8,273 nt of DNA from Ignavibacteriota bacterium. GTDB lineage: Bacteria; Bacteroidota; Kapaibacteriia; Palsa-1295. The position numbers and the translations under genes are program-made. Numbering within the stretch: the stretch's first letter is position 1; each line of letters starts with the position of its first letter. Shown piece after piece: positions 1 through 5,921 of this stretch. Under the pieces are notes generated by a model that made no database searches, was not told the DNA's origin, and saw only the letters and a program-made list of their open reading frames with translations. The stretch spans positions 6,404 through 14,676 of the forward strand of contig PLXB01000502.1 in NCBI GenBank assembly GCA_003151215.1. Direction: 5' to 3'.

Positions 1-494
1 AGCAGCGTGATATTAATGTTAATCCCTTCACTGATCATCTTGCGGATCGCAGGAAGCCCGTCCGGCGTGCCGGGAATCTTGACCATGATGTTCGGACGGT
101 CAACGACATTCCATAAGTGCCTTGCCTGTTCGATCGTCTCTTCGGTATTGTGCGCAAGTGTGGGATCGACTTCGATGCTGACGTACCCATCTTCTCCGTG
201 AGTTGCAAGATAAACATTATGGAGAATATCGGCGGCAAGGCGAACGTCATCGGTTGTGAGCTTTTCGTAAATCTCATGAGTTGTCTTTCCTGCATCGATC
301 AACGCGCGAATATCGTCGTCATATTCTTTTCCGTTGGAAATTGCTTTTTCGAAAATAGAGGGATTCGACGTTACGCCTTTCAAGCCCAGCTCTTGTATCA
401 TTCCCTGCAATCCGCCCGATGTCATGAACGAGCGTCCGATATTATCATACCATAAGCTCTGCCCGAGTTCGCCAACTTTTTTCCAGTTATTCAT
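1..494 (-). CDS. tal: Transaldolase, N-terminal part (cut by the window edge)
   Basis: Transaldolase moves a dihydroxyacetone unit between sugar phosphates (sedoheptulose-7-P plus glyceraldehyde-3-P to erythrose-4-P plus fructose-6-P) in the cytoplasmic non-oxidative pentose phosphate pathway. Reading leftward from the ATG at 494-492 gives 164 uninterrupted codons that run off the window. Family landmarks appear in order: GQSLWYDNI (11-19), GVTSNPSIFEKAI (40-52), DGYVSIEVDP (102-111), RPNIMVKIPGT (133-143) and GININITL (157-164). K139 in VKIPGT should be the Schiff-base lysine; N44 and E108 fit other active-site positions. The motifs match the longer mycobacterial/FCB-type transaldolase (about 370 residues) rather than the short E. 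coli TalB type. A bifunctional transaldolase/glucose-6-phosphate isomerase starts the same way and cannot be excluded, because the C-terminus is missing. No Shine-Dalgarno sequence precedes the ATG; the upstream sequence is AT-rich. Confidence 0.93.
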   Translation of the reverse strand, partial: MNNWKKVGELGQSLWYDNIGRSFMTSGGLQGMIQELGLKGVTSNPSIFEKAISNGKEYDDDIRALIDAGKTTHEIYEKLTTDDVRLAADILHNVYLATHGEDGYVSIEVDPTLAHNTEETIEQARHLWNVVDRPNIMVKIPGTPDGLPAIRKMISEGININITL

Positions 495-520
495 AGCCAA
501 AAATTAACAATGTTTAAATG

Positions 521-555
521 CAATAAAAAAGCCCCCGTATCAAACGAGGGCTTTT
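521..555 (-). terminator. Rho-independent terminator of the outer-membrane protein gene
   Basis: On the minus strand the arm AAAAGCCC (555-548) pairs with GGGCTTTT (534-527). After a single C/A mismatch, three inner pairs (544-546 with 536-538) close a five-base loop at 539-543. The 3' arm runs straight into TTTTTTATTG (530-521), which is the U-tract. It lies 26 bp past the stop codon of the gene at 582. On the plus strand the hairpin is followed only by TTTTGCAAAG, so it mainly serves minus-strand transcripts. Confidence 0.88.
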
Positions 556-581
556 GCAAAGAAGTGTCTTTATGAATTTTT

Positions 582-1385
582 TTATTTCCCGATAAAATAA
601 TGCAGGGCGATTCCCACGTAGGCCGCCGATGCGCTCCAGTTATCGGAAGTATTATCTACCTTCGTCAGCGGGAAATCATAGCCAACAAGCGGCGAGGCTA
701 TCCAAGCCGGGCTGAGCGGTATATCATACATGAACTGCCCGCGTAATCCAATGCGAATTCCCTGAGCACCGGGAGCAGCGACGGAGCTGGTCTGAGTTTG
801 TGAAAGCACGTTACCCGTTGGTCCCGCAGGATTCTGAGCTGATACGGTCACTGTCTTATTTAAGGTGCTGTTGAGCTTCAATCCGATACTGGCACAGAGC
901 TGAAGAGCCGGTCCGACCGGAGAAGGTCCTTCGGTAAAGTTATATTTATATCCCCCGTTGATAAGCAGATATGCAAGAGATGCTGTTTCTGTAGCTATGA
1001 TATTTCCCGGCGCAACGAAACCGTTGATCTTCGTCGGAATATCGGTACGAGTATTATTAGTGGAAGTGAATTTCGACGACTTCGAATCGTAGATAGCTTC
1101 AACGATAATGAAGCTCTGCATCGACGTCGAAAGAGGAATTGCCGCAGTCAAACCAAAAAACGGAGCGACATCCGAACCGTTCTGTGCGGTAAAACACGTT
1201 GGCTCAGAATTGAGCATTGCGAAGGGATCTGTCTTATAGCTTACGAGATTGATTCCGCCCAAAGGCCCGATCAACCAACCGGTGACTTCGCTTGGAACGA
1301 GAACATCAGCGGTCTGAGCAAAAAGAGAGTTCGCTGAAAATATCAATGTGCCGAAGATGAAAAGTGAAAGAAGATAATGTTTCAT
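582..1385 (-). CDS. Outer-membrane beta-barrel-like protein with signal peptide (function unknown)
   Basis: This is a 267-residue exported protein. Residues 1-23 form a signal peptide: MKHY, then a hydrophobic core (LLSLFIFGTLIF), then SANSLFA with probable cleavage before Q24. The mature part is rich in Gly, Ser, Thr, Asn and aromatic residues in alternating strand-like stretches. It begins with GWLIGPLGGINL (36-47), the typical first strand of small OmpA/OmpX-like barrels, and ends with a strand-like AAYVGIALHYF (254-264). It has two cysteines, C64 and C164. No OmpA-type peptidoglycan-binding domain follows. An in-frame TTG at 1403 and an ATG at 1397 lie upstream. I prefer the ATG at 1385 because it gives a clean signal peptide and is preceded by AGGA four bases away. 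The gene appears monocistronic: a terminator of the upstream gene lies before it and its own terminator follows. The barrel assignment rests on sequence character; the specific role (porin, adhesin or structural) is unknown. Confidence 0.82.
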   Translation of the reverse strand: MKHYLLSLFIFGTLIFSANSLFAQTADVLVPSEVTGWLIGPLGGINLVSYKTDPFAMLNSEPTCFTAQNGSDVAPFFGLTAAIPLSTSMQSFIIVEAIYDSKSSKFTSTNNTRTDIPTKINGFVAPGNIIATETASLAYLLINGGYKYNFTEGPSPVGPALQLCASIGLKLNSTLNKTVTVSAQNPAGPTGNVLSQTQTSSVAAPGAQGIRIGLRGQFMYDIPLSPAWIASPLVGYDFPLTKVDNTSDNWSASAAYVGIALHYFIGK

Positions 1386-1389
1386 ACTG

Positions 1390-1393
1390 TCCT
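1390..1393 (-). promoter_or_regulatory. Possible ribosome binding site that decides the start at 1385
   Basis: The minus strand reads AGGA at 1393-1390, four bases before the ATG at 1385-1383. Spacing is a little short. It still favours this ATG over the in-frame ATG at 1397 and the TTG at 1403, which have only TCTCTTTTG-type sequence upstream. Confidence 0.4.
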
Positions 1394-1466
1394 GCATGTG
1401 CAAAAGAGATTAATGAGTTTGTGTGTTGTAGAAAACTTTCGACTGTTTATGACAATCGTAGGATGT

Positions 1467-1474
1467 CAAATATA
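1467..1474 (-). promoter_or_regulatory. Candidate promoter -7 box (Bacteroidota type) for the outer-membrane protein gene
   Basis: The minus strand reads TATATTTG at 1474-1467. This matches the TAnnTTTG -7 consensus known from Bacteroidota housekeeping promoters. A run of eight A (minus strand, 1486-1479) lies just upstream, like an UP element. No clear TTTG -33 box is seen at the expected distance, so only half of the signature is present. Transcription would start near 1460 and give a leader of about 75 nt. The same place contains a perfect TTGACA (1469-1464), but no good -10 hexamer follows at 16-18 bases. Confidence 0.35.
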
Positions 1475-1529
1475 CATCTTTTTTTTATGACTCCCGTGAA
1501 AATTTCATTTCAAAGCCCGTCAGCTTTAT

Positions 1530-1587
1530 AAAAAAAAACTGACATACTCCGCTATTCCGTTAAGATACGCGAAGAATTATGGAGTAT
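1530..1587 (-). terminator. Probable intrinsic terminator of the 1414-residue secreted protein gene
   Basis: On the minus strand ATACTCC (1587-1581) pairs with GGAGTAT (1550-1544). After a three-base internal loop, ATTC (1577-1574) pairs with GAAT (1557-1554) around a 16-base loop. A run of nine T (minus strand, 1538-1530) follows five bases after the stem. The structure starts 30 bp past the stop codon at 1617. The stem is imperfect, the loop is long and the stem-to-U-tract gap is larger than ideal, so it may be leaky. Confidence 0.55.
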
Positions 1588-1616
1588 ATGACTATGGCTA
1601 ATTATAGTAAAATCAA

Positions 1617-4600
1617 TTAATTAGCCACTACTAACCTGCCGCTTATGGCATGGTGGTTATCGAGTTGAAAGCGGTAAATATAAGATCCGCTTGAAAATTT
1701 CGAAACATCGGCACGAACTTCATACGTTCCGGCCGGATGGAACTGCGCCCTGACAACACGCGCTGCTTCTCTGCCGAGCTCATCGTAGATACTAAGCGTG
1801 ACGACGCCTTCATGCTTGGTCACATATTGAAAGTTTACGACGCCTCCGTTCGATGCCGATACCGGGTTCAGACTGACCGGTTTGATCATCGACGGCGCGG
1901 TCCCGTGAGTCAGGAAAAATGCAAGCGACGAATCACCGCATGAATAAATGAGCGAAAATTGCGTACCTGTCTGTGAGATAGCAAGACAATTTCCAACCTG
2001 AGTTCCGCTTGAAGTTACCAGAACCGGAGGAGCAAGCGTCACGGTCGTTGCTTTCTCGCCAATCTTTGCAAGCATCGGAGCAAAGGTCAATTGACCAAGG
2101 ACTCCGGCTGATGCCTGCGCATCGGTAAGAGGTGCGGATCCATCGAGAATAAGTGTGAGGGTGCCTGCGGCTACCTTCGAAGCCCCATCGACATTCCAGC
2201 CGCTTGGAAGTCCGCTTACCATAGGTAAGCCTTTGGCGTCCAATACGAGATCGAGAATATCGTTATTGTATGAATAAGTTAATTTGATCTGCGTTATGCC
2301 GAATTCGTCAACCGGATCGAGCAGCCCGTTCTTCGTAAATGCGATATTGATCGGTAGAGCAAGAAAGGTGTTTTCATCCGGCTGTGATGATTGAACGGCG
2401 AAGTTCGACGATATAATCGCACTCATTCCATTTGCACTGCCGCTGATGGCAGCTATCAAAGTCGTATCGATGCCTGTACCCGTTTTCAGGGTAACTTCAA
2501 TATTTGCGTTATAAGTCCTCGGAAGAGGCCCCGGAAAAGGAGTTGGCACAAAAGTAATGGGAATATTCAACGAGCTAAGACCCGGAAGAGTAGTTGAAGC
2601 AGGAGTTTTAAAGATGAAATTCGCAGAATCTTTACCGGTTACGGCAATACTAATAACCGTCATTGGAGGACTATTCACTGCATCGGGATTAAATACTTTA
2701 ATGATCGTATCTCTCGCCTCACAGGAAAGGATCGCAGGTTTGAAATCTACTCCTAAAATGATCGGAGATCCAAGAGAGACCCCCGATACTGCCGTCGCTT
2801 TAGGAGGGCTGATACATGCATTACTTACCACGGCATAGTCCTGCGTTTGTACCGGCACAGGTGATACGGAAGGATCGAATTGCACGGTAATATCGACGCA
2901 ATCATTTTTCCCAAGTGTAATAGGCAGTTTCTGGGCAACTCCGCCTACGGAATAACCTGTAATGCTGAATGACTTATTAAACGGACCGGATATCGGAACC
3001 ATATTCTGAAGCATCACCGAATCTGTAAGAGTATCACAATACCTGAAAGATCCGGTTTGTATTCCGCTTCCGAATACAGATGCAGGAATATTCACCGTCG
3101 GTGTGATCGCTTCGAGCTCACGATAGATCGCCGTAACCTCCGCTGTTGCAAATGGTTTCGTTGTATCGCCCTTATCGCTAACTGCGAAAATACTTGCCTG
3201 AAACTTTCCGCTTGCTTTTGGCGGAGGAGTAAAAGTCAGATATACCAGCATAACCTGGTCAACATCCAAAGCAAATGGTAATTGGCCGGGATTTATTTTA
3301 TTACCGAAAAGATCGGTAAGAGCCGGCGGCTGCATCATAAAAGCCGTATCTCCGGTTACAAAAACATTAGCGATCCGCGTTCCGACATTTCCGGTCGATG
3401 TGATAGTAAAGACAAACGGAACAGGCGTTCCGCATTCGGAAATGACCGAAGTATCCTTGCCGATCGAAGCACTCGGAGCACAGCCGGAACCCTGCAGTGT
3501 CGCAGTCTTCCAGCCTATCTCTGCGCTATGGAAATGCGCAGTCGTCTGAAACAAGCCCCTCTTATCGGGAGTGAATGAGAACTCGATCTTGCGTCCCGTC
3601 TTCGATGCAATAATCGCAGGCAATGTATTCGTGATGGGCGGCGGCACAGCGCTGAAACCAAAATGCACAGGATCATCTATGGTAATCGTATCGATCGTTA
3701 TCAGGGATTTCGAAACGTTCAGTATTGATACATCTGAAAGTTTTGTCGTTGTGCCGACGAGTTGGCATCCGAAGTCTTCACCGGTAACGGTAAAATCGGG
3801 TGCGCCTCCGGTACCGATCAGCAATGCATGCATGGGAACACAACCATCCGAGAGTTCTAATGTATCGCTTTTAAGGGCAAATACAAAGGGCTGAAAGCCA
3901 ACTTTAATAATGCGCGAACCACCGACCGGAATCGGACTATTGGGCACGAGTCCGCTATCGATGGTAAATCCCTGATTGCCAAGAAGAAGTTTAATGTATT
4001 GCCAGGTAAATGGAATAGTACCGGTATTAGTTATTGTAAAATACAGAGACGTTTTCACTGTCAGATTTCCGGATCCAAAATTATTCACCGGCGGAGTGAT
4101 TGTATCGGATTGAGGGGTGTAGGTACTTGTGACGATCGTTCTGTTGCCGGCAAAATCATGCGTCTCCGTTTGCAGAAATGCTGGCTTGGTAATATCTATG
4201 ACATTCATGTGGTAATACGTACTATCTGTCGTAATACCGATCTGATAAGAAGGATCGGGACCATATTGCATGTTATAAACCGAATCAACCTTCATCTCCG
4301 AGATCTGCGATGCAGGCGGTGCAATATGCTTATCGGCCATCGTCACAAGCGCATCGAAGCAGCTTCCTGAAGTAATAGCTACCGGAGGAATCGTGTCGGG
4401 ATCATTAAAAGTCTTCAACCCCAATGCACCGCTCCATGCATACGAATCAAAAGTACCGTAGCCGTAGATATACACTCCGACTCCTGAATCGCTGATCACC
4501 TCATGCTTTCCGGGAGCTACTTGGGAAATACGATATGCCCTGTAATTTGAATAAGGAATCGGCATCCGGCTTGAACCTCGTACACTGCCTATAGGAGCGC

Positions 4601-5861
4601 CATCGAACAGGGTTGTGTTCACAGCGGCTGTATCGACCATGATATTGCAATAGTTCGAAAAGCCGTCAGGTCCTGTTATATCCGGCGTCTGGAAAATAAT
4701 ATGGGGTACATATTGCTCAACGGAATTAATTACAACCATTGCCGGGTCACCCTTGGTGTTGTTCGGATCGCCTCCATTTTCAGCTTCGTACGTCGCACTA
4801 TTGATATATTGCGCCAAAAAAAACGGAGCACTGCTTTCCCAAAGAGAGGCGTCAGAAATATCCGGTTCAAAATTAAAATCGTATTTATTCGTCGCAGTCC
4901 AGTATACATGTTTGTTCCGCGTAATAACCTGCCCCGGAACAGTTGCGATAACAAGATATGTATCGCCGGCAACGCGGGTATCAAACGGAACGCTCAAATA
5001 GGTCTTTGCCCAGGTTCGTACGGGGGGGATCATCTCGCAAATATGATCGCAGGCTTCATTTGTACAAGGAATATTCGGACATTGCGAAGCGCCGATAATT
5101 CCGACCGGATAGTTGGTTGTTACGACTGAACCGGTTACGTCATAATTTGCACAATCTTGAGAGAGAACGGCTTGATATTGGATACATTCACCCTTGTTCA
5201 ATACTTCAGTAAAAGCTACACCTGCCTTATGATCCGGCATGCCGTTCACGCGAATATCGACGTTCGGGACGATCTTACATACAGTATTATCTTGATTCGC
5301 AACAATGCTGAATTCCGATGGAAAATCAATAAGACCTCCTCCATAACCCTCCCAAAGCGATCCATAAGCTCCGACAACATATTCTGTGCCCCAGCCCGTC
5401 GTCGGAATGATCAACATTCCATCGCTTGTTGAAGGATTGCGCGAAAGCAGGTATGCCGTTAGATCAGCATCATCAGACCAGACATGAATGCCTTTCTGCT
5501 CGACAACTCCGCTGCTAGTGACTTCCCATGCCAGAGGAACGTTGTAGGTAAATACCTGTCCTGCAATAATCTGATTTTTTGATGACCCTTTACCGGTGAC
5601 CTCAATATTTACTGTCGTATTATTCGGACTCGTCACATAGAGCGTGTAATATTTCCCGACCTGGTTGACATAATTCTCTGCCATTGTAAACCAAAGATCG
5701 CGTCCGAGATATTGAGTATTATCCTTCTGGATTTTTTCAATAACATGAGTTATGCGCGCCGGCTGTGCGGCGAGGTTATCCGCTATAAGCAGCAGAATTG
5801 CAAACAAGACAAAACCGGGGGAAAAGGGCTTCAAAGTCCTCACAGTCGTAGCATATTTCAT
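1617..5861 (-). CDS. Giant T9SS-secreted protein: IgGFc-binding-type domain, ASH/anchor-D repeats, cohesin-like domain, sorting domain
   Basis: This 1414-residue protein is probably exported by Sec and then released or surface-anchored by the type IX secretion system. A signal peptide spans 1-32 (core FVLFAILLLIA, cleavage likely before Q33). Residues ~50-475 resemble the IgGFc-binding protein N-terminal domain: GRDLWFTMAEN (53-63), a cysteine-rich stretch with C261, C266, C271 and C275, CDHICEMIPPVRTWAKTY (271-288), then GDTYLVIATVPGQVITR (299-315). From ~581 to ~1145 there are five Ig-like ASH (choice-of-anchor D) repeats of about 105-120 residues, each with an F-x-P motif (FQP 656, FTP 763, FTP 877, FDP 995, FVP 1104). 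A cohesin-like region covers ~1148-1305 and ends in SCGDSSL (1307-1313). The last ~86 residues (YDELGREAARV, GSYIYRF, SGRLVV) form a type A sorting domain. The ATG at 5861 gives a proper signal peptide and has a weak purine-rich leader. Adhesion or a structural role is inference; no catalytic motif is visible. Confidence 0.9.
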   Translation of the reverse strand: MKYATTVRTLKPFSPGFVLFAILLLIADNLAAQPARITHVIEKIQKDNTQYLGRDLWFTMAENYVNQVGKYYTLYVTSPNNTTVNIEVTGKGSSKNQIIAGQVFTYNVPLAWEVTSSGVVEQKGIHVWSDDADLTAYLLSRNPSTSDGMLIIPTTGWGTEYVVGAYGSLWEGYGGGLIDFPSEFSIVANQDNTVCKIVPNVDIRVNGMPDHKAGVAFTEVLNKGECIQYQAVLSQDCANYDVTGSVVTTNYPVGIIGASQCPNIPCTNEACDHICEMIPPVRTWAKTYLSVPFDTRVAGDTYLVIATVPGQVITRNKHVYWTATNKYDFNFEPDISDASLWESSAPFFLAQYINSATYEAENGGDPNNTKGDPAMVVINSVEQYVPHIIFQTPDITGPDGFSNYCNIMVDTAAVNTTLFDGAPIGSVRGSSRMPIPYSNYRAYRISQVAPGKHEVISDSGVGVYIYGYGTFDSYAWSGALGLKTFNDPDTIPPVAITSGSCFDALVTMADKHIAPPASQISEMKVDSVYNMQYGPDPSYQIGITTDSTYYHMNVIDITKPAFLQTETHDFAGNRTIVTSTYTPQSDTITPPVNNFGSGNLTVKTSLYFTITNTGTIPFTWQYIKLLLGNQGFTIDSGLVPNSPIPVGGSRIIKVGFQPFVFALKSDTLELSDGCVPMHALLIGTGGAPDFTVTGEDFGCQLVGTTTKLSDVSILNVSKSLITIDTITIDDPVHFGFSAVPPPITNTLPAIIASKTGRKIEFSFTPDKRGLFQTTAHFHSAEIGWKTATLQGSGCAPSASIGKDTSVISECGTPVPFVFTITSTGNVGTRIANVFVTGDTAFMMQPPALTDLFGNKINPGQLPFALDVDQVMLVYLTFTPPPKASGKFQASIFAVSDKGDTTKPFATAEVTAIYRELEAITPTVNIPASVFGSGIQTGSFRYCDTLTDSVMLQNMVPISGPFNKSFSITGYSVGGVAQKLPITLGKNDCVDITVQFDPSVSPVPVQTQDYAVVSNACISPPKATAVSGVSLGSPIILGVDFKPAILSCEARDTIIKVFNPDAVNSPPMTVISIAVTGKDSANFIFKTPASTTLPGLSSLNIPITFVPTPFPGPLPRTYNANIEVTLKTGTGIDTTLIAAISGSANGMSAIISSNFAVQSSQPDENTFLALPINIAFTKNGLLDPVDEFGITQIKLTYSYNNDILDLVLDAKGLPMVSGLPSGWNVDGASKVAAGTLTLILDGSAPLTDAQASAGVLGQLTFAPMLAKIGEKATTVTLAPPVLVTSSGTQVGNCLAISQTGTQFSLIYSCGDSSLAFFLTHGTAPSMIKPVSLNPVSASNGGVVNFQYVTKHEGVVTLSIYDELGREAARVVRAQFHPAGTYEVRADVSKFSSGSYIYRFQLDNHHAISGRLVVAN

Positions 5862-5877
5862 ATCATCGCTTTCTTTT

Positions 5878-5915
5878 CCGGCCCCGGCAATACCCCCAAC
5901 TTTTGCTCTGGCCGG
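5878..5915. repeat. GC-rich inverted repeat in the 60-bp gap between the paralogues
   Basis: CCGGCC (5878-5883) and GGCCGG (5910-5915) are perfect inverted copies around a 26-base spacer that is itself G/C-rich on its left side. In the minus-strand mRNA this would be a six-pair GC stem between the stop at 5922 and the start at 5861. No U-tract follows (the next bases are AAAAGAAAG), so it is not an intrinsic terminator. It could stabilise the upstream message or affect translation of the downstream gene, or be chance. Confidence 0.4.
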
Positions 5916-5921
5916 TTCGCA

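Larger units (their letters stand above)
1386..1616. other. Intergenic region of 231 bp
   Basis: It lies between the stop of the 1414-residue gene and the start of the outer-membrane protein gene. From right to left it holds the probable terminator (1587-1530), the candidate promoter box (1474-1467) and a short inverted repeat TGACA-N9-TGTCA (1450-1468) that would overlap the promoter start site. I see no convincing small gene or tRNA in it. Confidence 0.7.

Noticed and set aside
117..455. 112-codon plus-strand frame and an 86-codon minus-strand frame in the first 460 bases
   Set aside because: Both overlap the transaldolase frame, which has clear family motifs throughout. They are shadows.
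1464..1469. Perfect TTGACA as a sigma70-type -35 box on the minus strand
   Set aside because: No reasonable -10 hexamer lies 16-18 bases downstream. The overlapping TATATTTG fits the Bacteroidota -7 pattern better.
1519..1543. GTCAG ... CTGAC inverted repeat around an A/T-rich 15-base loop as a terminator
   Set aside because: The stem is only five pairs with the T-run inside the loop on the minus strand. The larger hairpin at 1544-1587 followed by the same T-run explains termination better.
4816..4823. A8 tract (4816-4823) and G7 tract (5022-5028) inside the 1414-residue gene as possible phase-variation switches
   Set aside because: Both code for conserved-looking residues (PFFLA and IPPV), the frame is intact, and the tracts are short for slippage switching. 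There is no evidence of variation.
4701..5129. 142-codon open frame on the plus strand, plus several other plus-strand frames of 60-170 codons
   Set aside because: All lie opposite the strongly supported minus-strand giant genes. Their products are low-complexity, basic or cysteine-rich without recognisable motifs, as expected of antisense shadows.
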